Position numbers and translations under genes: made by a program. The notes under the pieces were generated by a model. It did not search any database, was not told where the DNA came from, and was given only the letters and a program-made list of their open reading frames with translations. DNA of 64,000 nucleotides from NCBI GenBank assembly GCA_016929065.1, contig JAFGJO010000038.1:62001-126000 (forward strand), in the 5' to 3' direction. The stretch comes from Spirochaetales bacterium (GTDB lineage: Bacteria; Spirochaetota; Spirochaetia; SZUA-6; RPPD01). Position 1 is the stretch's first letter. Every line of letters begins with the position of its first letter. Of this stretch, positions 21,048 to 29,864 are shown piece by piece.

Positions 21048-21992
21048 TCAGTGTATGTATCGTTCAAATAAAAAACTGTCAATTTCTTTCATTTTCAATA
21101 ATATTTCATCTTTCAGCAATTTTTGGGCCTGGATGCCTTCATAATGGTCAAGCAGCCAAAAATACCTGTTTAACAGAAGGGCTCGTTGTGGAGCGTGTCT
21201 TTCCTCGGGTAGATTCTGTTCCAGAACCTGAATGGATTGTTTCAGTTTTCCGATTTCCACCGGTTTTAATTCACGTTTGACATTGAACAGCCCTGTTACT
21301 GTAGCATATACCGGAAGCCAAAAATAGAGAAGGGATTCCGGTATTTTTTCTTCTCTCATTTTGTCCAGTAATGTACAGATAAATGCAGCCTCACACTCAA
21401 TTTCCATACACAATGCAGGGTCAATAAACAATGCTTCGCGAAAAAAAAGTTTCGCCGCCCGAATCTCGTCAACCTGGGCATAACTGTCTGCCAGGAGCAT
21501 GAGAATCCGGGGATCGTTTTTTTGCTGCTGCCTCGCCAATTCAAGCGACTGAATTGCCTGGTCATAGTTGCCAAGCTCCTTGTAGATATATCCGACCTTT
21601 GACAGTATTTCAAAATCCTCAATGCCGGACATATTATACAACTCAAGATATCCTTTGAGTGTTTTTGTAAATATCACCGATTTGAGTGAATAGATTACCT
21701 GATCCGGGAGGGCTGCTTTCAGTTCGCTCTTTAAAAATTTATTCCACTGCCGCAGCAGGAACTCACTGGCAGAATATGGTTCCATTGTCTGAACCGATGC
21801 GACATGCTCCTCCCATATCTGGACAGTCCCTGAAATTGCCTGTACCGTATCTGCATCAGGATTATCAACAGTTTCATTCCCGAAATTTTCTATCAAAAGG
21901 TGCACCTCAGAAAACAAACCATTACTGATTGCATGACAGATCTTTTTTATCAGATTCTGTTCTTTATTGTTGTGACTGCCTATTCTGTGCAT
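21048..21992 (-). CDS. TPR-repeat protein
   Basis: The 314-residue protein lacks a signal peptide or transmembrane segment. Helical TPR units are clearest in the middle (VGYIYKELGNYDQAIQSLE, then ILMLLADSYAQVDEIRAAKLFF at about residues 135-200). The rest is helical without recognisable motifs. It is probably a cytoplasmic scaffold. It lies upstream of greA on the same strand, separated by 108 bases and a separate promoter. I do not recognise a family. Confidence 0.8.
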   Translation of the reverse strand: MHRIGSHNNKEQNLIKKICHAISNGLFSEVHLLIENFGNETVDNPDADTVQAISGTVQIWEEHVASVQTMEPYSASEFLLRQWNKFLKSELKAALPDQVIYSLKSVIFTKTLKGYLELYNMSGIEDFEILSKVGYIYKELGNYDQAIQSLELARQQQKNDPRILMLLADSYAQVDEIRAAKLFFREALFIDPALCMEIECEAAFICTLLDKMREEKIPESLLYFWLPVYATVTGLFNVKRELKPVEIGKLKQSIQVLEQNLPEERHAPQRALLLNRYFWLLDHYEGIQAQKLLKDEILLKMKEIDSFLFERYIH

Positions 21993-22020
21993 ATTGTTTT
22001 ATTTTGCCTTGTTTGTTTCC

Positions 22021-22048
22021 ATTATACCCGGTGACTATTTTTAGTCAA
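22021..22048 (-). promoter_or_regulatory. Sigma70-type promoter for the TPR gene
   Basis: Reading the minus strand, TTGACT (22043-22048) and TATAAT (22021-22026) are separated by 16 bases. Transcription would begin about 22 bases before the ATG at 21992. Confidence 0.7.
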
Positions 22049-22202
22049 TTATTGAACATCGAATTGTACGGGAAAAACATCTTGTATAACCATTTTCATG
22101 AACCCATGCTTTTTTTTTATGGCTTATAACAGGGATTTAAAAAAAATCCGGTAATAATTAAAATTGTAATTTTATTGAATAATCAGAAGAAAAGGTATAA
22201 AA

Positions 22203-22231
22203 TTACCAATAGAATAGAGATTTTTTATAAA
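22203..22231 (+). promoter_or_regulatory. Candidate promoter for the FecR-PQQ lipoprotein gene
   Basis: TTACCA (22203-22208) and TATAAA (22226-22231) are 17 bases apart. It would give a leader of roughly 130 bases. A second candidate, TTGAAT-15-TATAAA, lies at 22175-22201. Confidence 0.45.
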
Positions 22232-22365
22232 ATTGAATTTCTCTCGTATTGAGGACTGTTCAATACAGGGACGATCGTAAAATAGTGGCACTGATCCGCA
22301 ATCATCAGTTTTTGCCGAATATTAATTCGTGCATTAAATAGAACCATGAAAAAGGAGGGGATGAG

Positions 22366-24687
22366 ATGAAACAGTCCATAACCCGGCTTTTATTTATTAT
22401 TTCAAGTGTCATATTTATTTTTGCCTGCACAGAGCAGGGGGTTCAACGTACCAACTATATCTCAGACAAGGATATGGAATCTGGCAATATCAGTCTTGAA
22501 TACAATCAGGCCCTTGTTGTGTATTCCTCCGGAGACGTGGAAGCGTCGGTTGAAGATGCATGGCAGGTAGTTGAAGTTGGGGACTTTATTGTCAAAGAGC
22601 AGTCAGTAAAGGTCGGAAGCGGTTCGTTTTGTGAACTTCAGTTTGGAGAAAAAGCTGTTATCCGTGTCGAGGAAAATACAAAGGTTTCCCTGAGTGAACT
22701 GTTTCTGAAAGCAGGTGAAACAGATATCCGTATCAATGTGGAGGTCGGCACTGTCTTGTGCAAGGTGAATTCGCTCTCCGAAGGTGAAAAATTCAAGGTC
22801 AGGACGAAAACTGCAGTCTGCGGTGTCCGCGGAACTCAATTCGGCGTTTCTGTTTCCCCCGCGAATGAAACCGCCCTTTCGGTTCGTGAAGGAAAAGTAG
22901 CAGTGTTGCCTGCGTCGGTGGATGTAGAAAAACTGAAGGAAACAGCAGGAAAGTCTGATGAAACAATTATGGAGATTATCGAACAACTTGAAGATTCCGC
23001 ACCCATTGTGGGCGCAGACCAGGAAGTGGTGCTGACCCAGGAAACCACGAATGAAACCGAAGCCTCATTTGTCCGTATTGAGCAGGAAGTGGAAAAAATC
23101 GCCAAAAAAGATAAAGGGACTGTGACCAAACAGGAGCGGGATAATCTCAGGAATGCAATTACGCAGACCACTAATCAGGTAAAGACAAATGTCGACAAAC
23201 CGCAGAAAGTGTCGGAAGAACGAAAAGAACGGCTTGATACAATTGAAACAATAAAAATGCATAAAATACCGGTCGTATCGAGAAACGAAAAGGATTCAGA
23301 TTCAGGTGTAATGGTTAAGAATGCACCGCAGCTCATCCGCATCGGGATCAAGGCAGTGCCGAATGAAGCATCGATTTTTCTTGAAAACCGGTTTATCGGA
23401 TTCGGCAAGTTTCAGGGCCTGTACAGTGAAGGTGAAAAATTAAAGGTGCGTGTTGAAAAGACCGGATATGTTCCGCAGACACTGTTTATTGATGTGGAGA
23501 AATCTGGCAGGCGTTTTTTTGAAGTAAAGCTTGAAACGGAAAAGCAGGACAGAGCGGGAAAAGATACTGTTCAGCCGGAAACACAAAAAGACGAAACACG
23601 GGATAAAATAAAAGATAACGAAAACAATAAAATAAAAGATGACAAGCAGAACAATGACCGTCCGGACAGGGAAGTCTCGACCGAGAAAAGGCCAGACAAA
23701 TCTGACGCACAAATGAAACCTGAAATCGCTGTGGTCAAGCCGGCAAGTAACTCCTTTATTGGTGACCTTTCGGTTCATGGCCAGATGCTCTTTGCAGCCG
23801 ATAAATCGGGGACAGTCTATGCTCTGAATCCGGCAGGCAGGGTTGTATGGACTGCCGCCACCACCAATAATCCGAACCACAATTCCAGCCCGGTGGTGAT
23901 TGGAGACAGGGTCTTTTTCTCGGGGCAGCGTGAAATGGTCATTTTGAATGCATCAAACGGACAGGTCCTCGCCCGAAATACACTGGATGCTGCTTCAAAC
24001 CACATGTTCGGACGCCGGGTTGTCAAAGCCGGAAATGCAGTACTTATGCCGACGGACAAGAGTATCAGGGTGTTAAACAGTCTTAATGGGGCTCTGATAA
24101 AGGAAATTCCCGTTCCCGGTTCTTCACGAATGTCACCGGCTGTATACAAAGGAAAAATATATATCGTTAATTCACTCGGCAGTGTTCAAATAATAGATAT
24201 AGAAACAGGTGCCGCAGATCCCAAGCCGATCATTACCGGTGCGGTTGAGCCGGTCGCCATTTCCATCTCCGTTTTCGGCAGCCTTGGGTATTTTGCCGGA
24301 CGGAAAAACCAGCTGGTTTGTTTCAATTTCAATTCAAATCAGGTTGTATGGGAAAAGAAACTGGTATCAGATGATTATCCGTATCAAAATGTCATCGCTG
24401 CAAAGGAAGGGGTTTACGTTTTGTCCGGCACGAAGCTTTTCGGTTTTGCACATAATGGAGCACAGTTGTTCTCTCTCACCGGAATGAGTGCCGCTCCCGG
24501 GTACACTAACGGAAGAGTCTATGCCGCAAAAGCAAACAAGACCATTCAGGTGTTGAATGCGGCAAATGGAAAAGTGATATCTGAAATACCGCTCGAATCA
24601 AAAATCACGACACGCCCTGTATTGTGGAACGGGAAAATCGTGGCGGGAACAGAAAACGGACAAATTGTTTTCATGAGCGCAAAATAA
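22366..24687 (+). CDS. FecR-PEGA-PQQ propeller lipoprotein
   Basis: The N-terminus ends in a lipobox (FIFAC), so the mature protein should be lipid-anchored. A FecR-like beta domain spans about residues 65-185, with TKTAVCGVRGTQFGV as its hallmark. A Glu/Lys-rich helical stretch follows, then a PEGA-type domain at about 325-392 (AVPNEASIFLENRFIGFGK). Next is a highly charged Lys/Asp/Asn linker to about 455 and a C-terminal PQQ/WD-like beta-propeller with GDLSVHGQMLFAADKSGTVY-type blades. It has no sigma factor neighbour, unlike classical FecR. It is probably a periplasmic scaffold or sensor with a wall-spanning linker (inference). The ATG at 22366 has AAGGAGGGG upstream. Confidence 0.87.
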   Translation: MKQSITRLLFIISSVIFIFACTEQGVQRTNYISDKDMESGNISLEYNQALVVYSSGDVEASVEDAWQVVEVGDFIVKEQSVKVGSGSFCELQFGEKAVIRVEENTKVSLSELFLKAGETDIRINVEVGTVLCKVNSLSEGEKFKVRTKTAVCGVRGTQFGVSVSPANETALSVREGKVAVLPASVDVEKLKETAGKSDETIMEIIEQLEDSAPIVGADQEVVLTQETTNETEASFVRIEQEVEKIAKKDKGTVTKQERDNLRNAITQTTNQVKTNVDKPQKVSEERKERLDTIETIKMHKIPVVSRNEKDSDSGVMVKNAPQLIRIGIKAVPNEASIFLENRFIGFGKFQGLYSEGEKLKVRVEKTGYVPQTLFIDVEKSGRRFFEVKLETEKQDRAGKDTVQPETQKDETRDKIKDNENNKIKDDKQNNDRPDREVSTEKRPDKSDAQMKPEIAVVKPASNSFIGDLSVHGQMLFAADKSGTVYALNPAGRVVWTAATTNNPNHNSSPVVIGDRVFFSGQREMVILNASNGQVLARNTLDAASNHMFGRRVVKAGNAVLMPTDKSIRVLNSLNGALIKEIPVPGSSRMSPAVYKGKIYIVNSLGSVQIIDIETGAADPKPIITGAVEPVAISISVFGSLGYFAGRKNQLVCFNFNSNQVVWEKKLVSDDYPYQNVIAAKEGVYVLSGTKLFGFAHNGAQLFSLTGMSAAPGYTNGRVYAAKANKTIQVLNAANGKVISEIPLESKITTRPVLWNGKIVAGTENGQIVFMSAK

Positions 24688-24702
24688 AATAGTAGATAAG
24701 TT

Positions 24703-24743
24703 TTAGGGGGAGAGAAATCACTGATTTCTCTCCCCCTAATTTT
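24703..24743 (+). terminator. Intrinsic terminator after the FecR-PQQ gene
   Basis: A perfect 17-bp stem (24703-24719 with 24723-24739, starting TTAGGGGGAGAG) with an ACT loop is followed by TTTT. The T-run is short, but stem strength is high. Confidence 0.75.
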
Positions 24744-24841
24744 GGGGACTCTGGAATACAGGCCGACCGCTTGATTCTTTATTTCAATAAAAGGTAAAAT
24801 GGGAAGGACAGAAGACAATCCGGAAAGGAAAGGGATTTTTC

Positions 24842-25504
24842 ATGGAATACGACGTTCTCATCGCACCTTCTTTGCTTTCAGCAGATTTCAGTTCAATAAA
24901 AGACGGTATTGCCCTCATTGAGAAAGCGGGGGGGGACTGGATTCATTTTGATGTCATGGACGGCCAGTTTGTCCCCAATATCACGTTCGGGCCAAAAATG
25001 ATTGCTGATGCACGGCCGCATTCAAAGAAAATATTTGACGTACATCTCATGATTAATACCCCGGAACAGTTTGTCTCCCATTTTGCAGAGGCTGGCGCCG
25101 ATTATATCACCATTCATCTTGAATCCACGGTTCATGTACACCGCACGCTGGAATACATTTCCTCTTTGGGCAAAAAGGCGGGAATTACCATCGTGCCCTC
25201 CACACCGGTTTCACTGCTTGAAGAAGTATTGCCCGTTGTTGAGCTGGTTCTGATTATGTCGGTCAATCCCGGTTTTGGAGGACAAAAATTCATTCCAGGA
25301 TCCCTCGGGAAACTTGCATTTCTGAAGGAAATCCGGGAAAAAAAGGGATATAATTTCAGGATAGAGGTCGATGGCGGTGTGAATGAAAACACATACCGGG
25401 AAATAATTGATGCCGGCGCCGATGTTCTGGTCATGGGATCGGCCTTTTTTTCCTCCAAAGACCCTGCCGGTGATCTGGAGGAAATTCGAAGGTATAAAAA
25501 GTAA
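24842..25504 (+). CDS. rpe: Ribulose-phosphate 3-epimerase
   Basis: It interconverts ribulose 5-phosphate and xylulose 5-phosphate in the pentose phosphate pathway. The TIM-barrel motifs are present: APSLLSADF at the start, HFDVMDGQFVPNITFG with metal-binding His and Asp, MSVNPGFGGQKF, and EVDGGVN with the second catalytic Asp. At 220 residues it has the usual length. AAAGGAAAGGG precedes the ATG. A run of eight G inside the coding sequence (24928-24935) encodes glycines. A strong terminator separates it from the gene upstream. Confidence 0.97.
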   Translation: MEYDVLIAPSLLSADFSSIKDGIALIEKAGGDWIHFDVMDGQFVPNITFGPKMIADARPHSKKIFDVHLMINTPEQFVSHFAEAGADYITIHLESTVHVHRTLEYISSLGKKAGITIVPSTPVSLLEEVLPVVELVLIMSVNPGFGGQKFIPGSLGKLAFLKEIREKKGYNFRIEVDGGVNENTYREIIDAGADVLVMGSAFFSSKDPAGDLEEIRRYKK

Positions 25505-25568
25505 TGATAAAATGAATTCAGTTTCGTTACTGTTCCGTCGAAAAAAAGAACAGGGGTAGAGGTGTGTT

Positions 25569-26543
25569 ATGAAAGCGAAATTGTTCTTTTTTTTAATTTT
25601 TATTTTTCTTGGTGGCCTGGTTTTCGGCGGAAATATTGAAGCAGACAAGCTCCTCACCGAGGGCCTCACCAATTTTCAGAATGGAAATTTCCAGAAAGCT
25701 GCAGATAAATTTACGCTTATTGTTCAAAGCCCGTACTTGAAAGAATATCACAGCATATCTTATTTTATGCTCGCAAAATCTTTTCTCGCACTGGATAAAC
25801 TCAAGGAAGCCTCTTCGTATCTGGAATATTACCTCCTGAATTTCAAAAACCATGTTTATTACTCCGAAGGATATTACCTCAAGGCCAAGCTGCTGTTTCA
25901 GCAGGGTGATATTGAAAATGCGATCAAGATGAGTGAGGACTTTATTCTCCGCTATCCAGGTTCCAGTTTTGTCCCGAATGCCTATTTTTTAATCGGGGAA
26001 TGTCTGTACAACAAAGGCCAGTTTGACAAGGCAATCAGTTTTTACCGGGCTGTTGCAGAAAAATATCCCGCCAGTTACAAAGTGGAAGCTGCGCAATACC
26101 GGCTCTCTATTATCGGCTTTAAAAAACGTGAAGCTGAATTGCTGAAGCTGCTGAAATGGAGCTATGAAGACTCGCTGGCCGTGATCGAAGAGTACCAGCG
26201 GCGTGAAAAGACCTATCAGCAGGCGATTGCCGCGTTTCAGGGGAAACGGTCTGCAACCGGCCTGGATGATGCTGATACGCTGAAAGAACTGGAATTAAAG
26301 CTTGCAGAAAAGGAGCTTGAACTTGGAACACTCCAGAAAAATCTGGAGGATTTGAAGAAAGAAAATGATCTTTTACAGGGGCAGCTTGCCTCTGCCACAG
26401 AATCATCTGAAATCAATCCTGTTCCTGATGTGACGCTGGAAATGCAGCAAAAAATTGAGATGCTGGAATTGAAAGAAAAAGCTCTTGAAGTGAAAGAACA
26501 ATATTTGAAATGGCTGGAATCCTACCTGGAGAATGAACAATGA
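25569..26543 (+). CDS. Exported TPR / coiled-coil protein (YbgF-like layout)
   Basis: A signal peptide (LFFFLIFIFLGGLVFG) is followed by five or so TPR units at about residues 25-190, with YFLIGECLYNKGQFDKAISFY the clearest. A long charged coiled coil occupies residues 220-324. The layout (TPR plus coiled coil, exported) recalls CpoB/YbgF but in reversed order, so homology is not claimed. The stop overlaps the next gene as ATGA, so the two products probably work together in the periplasm. Confidence 0.82.
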   Translation: MKAKLFFFLIFIFLGGLVFGGNIEADKLLTEGLTNFQNGNFQKAADKFTLIVQSPYLKEYHSISYFMLAKSFLALDKLKEASSYLEYYLLNFKNHVYYSEGYYLKAKLLFQQGDIENAIKMSEDFILRYPGSSFVPNAYFLIGECLYNKGQFDKAISFYRAVAEKYPASYKVEAAQYRLSIIGFKKREAELLKLLKWSYEDSLAVIEEYQRREKTYQQAIAAFQGKRSATGLDDADTLKELELKLAEKELELGTLQKNLEDLKKENDLLQGQLASATESSEINPVPDVTLEMQQKIEMLELKEKALEVKEQYLKWLESYLENEQ

Positions 26544-27649
26544 AAATGAAATTTTTTTTAGTCAGTATACTGATTGTTCTTGTCTGTTTTTCGGCACAGG
26601 CACTTGAAAAACAAAAGGGGAGCCTGAAACTGATATTGCATGAGGGACAGGGCCGATTTTCTCTCTATGCAACTGCGATGACACCTGATGAAACACTCAT
26701 TCCTCTTTTTGTAGACGATGATCCCCGAACTTCCTCTTTGTCTGTGCTGTTTGACAATACCATTTACAAAATGGGGGAAAACAGCAAATTTGTCGAAAAG
26801 GTCGTTGATGCAGGCGACGGGGCAAAATTTATCTGGACTTCTCCGCTCTTGAAAATTACCGAAGAGTTCTCATTTCTTGAAGCAGGTGCATCCCCGTTGC
26901 AAGAGGGTTTGAAAATAGTGATCACAGTTGAAAATAAATCAGAGCAGAATGCCCAGATTGGCGTTCGAATGCTCTTTGACACAATTCTCGGTGAAAAGTC
27001 TGATACCCATTTCATGACCGACACGACTAATCTCGTCGCACGGGAGGCCCTGTTGAAAGGCCCGTCGATGAGCCAGTTCTGGATTTCTCCCCTGATCAAC
27101 AGTTCCCGGGGCGACGGTCTTCTGGTATTGACTGACGCAACATATGTCACGCTCCCCGATGAAATTATTTTTGCAAACTGGAAACGGCTTGTGGAAGCGA
27201 GCTGGAGCTATACAGTAAACAGTACCAAGGGGTTCAGCTTTCATCCGTATTCTTTCAACGATTCGGCAGTGAGCCAGTATTATGATCCATTAATGGTAAA
27301 AAAAGGTGAATCACGACAGGTTGTCCTTGTTTTGGGGAATTCTTCATCATTTGAGATTCAAAAATCATCATATATCGCAAAAACAGATGGTGATAAACAG
27401 ACAGGAACACAGGAAGACAAAGCGAATATTGCCGATTCTGCTTCGGGAAGAACAGAGGGATCATCCGGGGCCATTTTAAAGAATTTTACCCGGGGGAACT
27501 ACGATGTCATACAGGGAGAGGTTGCCTACATAAACCAGTTGATTCAGGAGATGAACAAAAAAATTGCTTTGGGTGAAAAAGTGACTGGTGCAGAGCTTGA
27601 ACGGTACAGACTGATGGTGAAAGAAATCCAGTCCCGGGCTCAAAATTAA
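26540..27649 (+). CDS. Exported protein of unknown function
   Basis: A signal peptide (FFLVSILIVLVCFSAQA) leads to a ~250-residue region rich in beta strands, with VRMLFDTILGEKSD and SRQVVLVLGNSSS as notable blocks. A low-complexity linker and a short helical C-terminus (RYRLMVKEIQSRAQN) follow. I recognise no family. The four-base overlap with the preceding TPR protein suggests a shared envelope role. The ATG at 26540 is followed by a second in-frame ATG at 26546, which is equally possible. Confidence 0.8.
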   Translation: MKMKFFLVSILIVLVCFSAQALEKQKGSLKLILHEGQGRFSLYATAMTPDETLIPLFVDDDPRTSSLSVLFDNTIYKMGENSKFVEKVVDAGDGAKFIWTSPLLKITEEFSFLEAGASPLQEGLKIVITVENKSEQNAQIGVRMLFDTILGEKSDTHFMTDTTNLVAREALLKGPSMSQFWISPLINSSRGDGLLVLTDATYVTLPDEIIFANWKRLVEASWSYTVNSTKGFSFHPYSFNDSAVSQYYDPLMVKKGESRQVVLVLGNSSSFEIQKSSYIAKTDGDKQTGTQEDKANIADSASGRTEGSSGAILKNFTRGNYDVIQGEVAYINQLIQEMNKKIALGEKVTGAELERYRLMVKEIQSRAQN

Positions 27650-27689
27650 TAAAAGGATCAAAAAAAAATTAATCTCTCGGTTTGTCTTA

Positions 27690-27718
27690 TTGAGTGATTC
27701 CGCTATTAATACTATAAA
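27690..27718 (+). promoter_or_regulatory. Sigma70-type promoter for the TPR-membrane protein/dtd pair
   Basis: TTGAGT (27690-27695) and TATAAA (27713-27718) are separated by exactly 17 bases. The start of transcription would be about 20 bases before the ATG at 27746. Confidence 0.65.
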
Positions 27719-27745
27719 GTAACTTATTGTGGAAAGAGGAATGCT

Positions 27746-28828
27746 ATGAACCGGAAGGGTCTTGCCAACGCAAAAAGGCTCTTTCAAAACAAAAAATATT
27801 CTGAAGTAATCCGGATACTGGAACCGCAGGTGTTCACATACCGTGAGAGCTTTGTCTTTTATAAACTCCTGGGGCTCTCCTGTCTGTATACGAAAGACAG
27901 AGGGGGGGCATATTCTTTTCTCAAGCGCGCACACGACCTGAAGGATACCGATATTGCCGTGCTTCTTGGCATAGCGGCAATTCATTTCAGTAAACATAAT
28001 TATGATGATGCTCTCAACACCTGGCTACGGGTAAAAGAGCTTGATCCAAAAAACAGGCAGGCTACCAAAGGGCTTGAATTAATCCGCAAAGGGCTGCATG
28101 AGCAGGATCTCGCCGAATTTATTGAATCCGGGAAACTGTTTCAGCTGTATCCTCCGGTTTCTGTCCGGTTTCCCCTGTTCGGCATTTTATCAGCAGTGGT
28201 CATTTGTGCCATTATTGGAGTCGGCGTACTGATTATCATAAAAATAGCAGATGCACAAAAGCCTCCTGACCGGCCGGAAATCGACAAGGTGCAGATTCCG
28301 GCGGGTACTGCATTCGTCGATCTTGATGCGGTTGAGCATTTCCAGTTTACCGAACAGCAAGCGCAGGAGATATTTGAACATGCAAAAAAGCTGTTTCTGG
28401 AATATCGCGACAATCTGGCCACTGTAGAACTGAACAGGCTGATATTTTCGAATGCATCCCTGACGCTCAAGGAATATGCCCGACGTCTGAAGAGTTATGC
28501 CAAAACGCCCGGATTTTCAGACTTTGAGAATTTCAGGGATAATTTCGGCTATGCAGAGGTTTCACAAAATTCGTATCTGTATGACGGCTGCTTCGTATTG
28601 TGGCGCGGTACTGTGGCGAATCTTGATATCACACCGGAAAAAATTTCTTTCAGGTTCTTGAAAGGGTCTTATGACAACAAAGTATTCGAGGGAAGCATTC
28701 CTGTGGAATTCTACCATGCTGATAAATTTGAAAATGATTATTTTATCGAGCTGCTTGGCAAAGTGGTGTATAATGGAGAATCTTTCATGCTCCAGGGTGT
28801 ACTTATGCACCGGATCCATGGAAAATGA
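27746..28828 (+). CDS. TPR protein with one transmembrane segment
   Basis: TPR units occupy residues 1-125 with no signal peptide, so they are cytoplasmic. One transmembrane segment lies near residues 150-170 (ILSAVVICAIIGVGVLIII), and a ~190-residue C-terminal domain faces the periplasm. That domain has a helical part and a beta-rich end (GYAEVSQNSYLYDGCFVLW, an OB-like look). It would link a cytoplasmic partner to the envelope. GAAAGAGG precedes the ATG. dtd follows 12 bases downstream, probably in the same transcript. No named family recognised. Confidence 0.82.
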   Translation: MNRKGLANAKRLFQNKKYSEVIRILEPQVFTYRESFVFYKLLGLSCLYTKDRGGAYSFLKRAHDLKDTDIAVLLGIAAIHFSKHNYDDALNTWLRVKELDPKNRQATKGLELIRKGLHEQDLAEFIESGKLFQLYPPVSVRFPLFGILSAVVICAIIGVGVLIIIKIADAQKPPDRPEIDKVQIPAGTAFVDLDAVEHFQFTEQQAQEIFEHAKKLFLEYRDNLATVELNRLIFSNASLTLKEYARRLKSYAKTPGFSDFENFRDNFGYAEVSQNSYLYDGCFVLWRGTVANLDITPEKISFRFLKGSYDNKVFEGSIPVEFYHADKFENDYFIELLGKVVYNGESFMLQGVLMHRIHGK

Positions 28829-28840
28829 AAGCAAAAACAT

Positions 28841-29290
28841 ATGAGAGCGGTTGTCCAGCGGTGTATCAACGCATCGGTGAAAATCAATAATACATTACAG
28901 GGTTCGATCGAAAACGGGCTTGTCGTTTATCTTGGAGTAGGTCTTGCCGATACGGAAAAAGATCTTGCATATATCACGGACAAGATCGTTAATCTGCGGG
29001 TATTTGAGGATCCAGAAGGGAAAATGAATCTGTCTCTGCGAGAGAGCGGAGGAGCAGTGCTGCTGATATCCCAATTTACCCTGTTCGGAGATGCCCGGCG
29101 CGGCCGGCGGCCGTCGTACAGCAATGCAGCCCCGCCTGAACGGGCAAAACAATTATACGATCGATGTGCAGTGTTGCTGCGTTCATTTGGAGTGCATGTT
29201 GCAACCGGAGTGTTTCAGGCGATGATGAATGTCACCGCGACAAATGTCGGCCCGGTCACCATTCTTCTTGATTCTGAAAAGAATTTTTAG
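28841..29290 (+). CDS. dtd: D-aminoacyl-tRNA deacylase
   Basis: Dtd hydrolyses D-amino acids (and glycine on tRNA-Ala) from mischarged tRNA. The two active-site motifs are present: SQFTLFGD near residue 78 and the Gly-cisPro motif [11 protein letters not shown] near the C-terminus. The usual form of the latter is NxGPVT, so the valine is acceptable. The length of 149 residues is normal. It begins 12 bases after the TPR-membrane gene. Confidence 0.96.
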   Translation: MRAVVQRCINASVKINNTLQGSIENGLVVYLGVGLADTEKDLAYITDKIVNLRVFEDPEGKMNLSLRESGGAVLLISQFTLFGDARRGRRPSYSNAAPPERAKQLYDRCAVLLRSFGVHVATGVFQAMMNVTATNVGPVTILLDSEKNF

Positions 29291-29375
29291 TTTTTTCGGG
29301 ATTCAGCTGTATATTAATTATTACCACCAAATATGCTGTACAAGAGCTCCCCGGCTTTCAAAAATGGAGGATCTT

Positions 29376-29762
29376 ATGCTGAAAGAATTTCTTGCTGTCC
29401 GTCAGGTCGAAGGCGAAGGTACACGGCGCTGGTTTTTCGATGAATTCTTTGACCTGATCGTCTGGTATAAAAACAACAAGACAATCTCGGGGTTTCAGTT
29501 GTGTTATGACAAGCAGCATAACGAGAGGGCCCTGACCTGGTATGCGGATTCCGGATATACTCATGACCGGATTGATCCCGGGGAGACTCCCGGAGAACCC
29601 AAGCGGACACCGATACTGGTTCAGGACGGATTGTTTGACAACATTACAATAGCCGGCCGTTTCAAACAGGAGAGTGCAGGTATTGCCCCGGAAATCAGTA
29701 AATTTGTATATGAAAAACTGCTCCTTTCTGCAGATGCCGCAACAATTATCACACAGCAATAA
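29376..29762 (+). CDS. Conserved hypothetical protein
   Basis: This is a 128-residue soluble protein with no signal peptide. Aromatic-rich blocks such as RRWFFDEFFDLIVWY, GFQLCYDK and ALTWYADSGYTHDRI suggest a compact beta-rich fold. From memory, similar short proteins occur in several proteobacteria without assigned function. The ATG at 29376 was chosen because TGGAGG lies five bases upstream. An ATG at 29364 and an extension back into dtd are in frame but less likely. Confidence 0.75.
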   Translation: MLKEFLAVRQVEGEGTRRWFFDEFFDLIVWYKNNKTISGFQLCYDKQHNERALTWYADSGYTHDRIDPGETPGEPKRTPILVQDGLFDNITIAGRFKQESAGIAPEISKFVYEKLLLSADAATIITQQ

Positions 29763-29795
29763 TAAAATAATTGCGGTTTCACTGTCATATCCTCA

Positions 29796-29824
29796 TTGAA
29801 TTAATTTTTATTGTACGGTAGAGT
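29796..29824 (+). promoter_or_regulatory. Candidate promoter for surE
   Basis: TTGAAT (29796-29801) and TAGAGT (29819-29824) are 17 bases apart, about 40 bases before the surE ATG. A GTAGAG/CTCTAC dyad (29818-29838) spans the -10 and start region and could be an operator. Confidence 0.5.
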
Positions 29825-29864
29825 GTGGACAGCTCTACAGAAAAAGAAAGAAGCAGGCGTTCTG

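Larger units (their letters stand above)
21993..22365. other. AT-rich divergent intergenic region
   Basis: These 373 bases separate the divergent TPR and FecR-type genes. They hold a minus-strand promoter at 22021-22048 and a plus-strand candidate at 22203-22231. There is also a small GGATTT/AAATCC hairpin at 22133-22149 and a GTATTG/CAATAC stem at 22246-22266 in the presumed FecR-gene leader. No coding sequence is supported. Confidence 0.6.

Noticed and set aside
22286..22300. Possible sigma54 promoter (TGGCAC...GC)
   Set aside because: The GG and GC are 9 bases apart instead of 10, and the -12 element lacks TTGC.
24928..24935. G8 run in rpe as a phase-variation site
   Set aside because: It encodes conserved-region glycines in a housekeeping enzyme. 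No regulatory position is involved.
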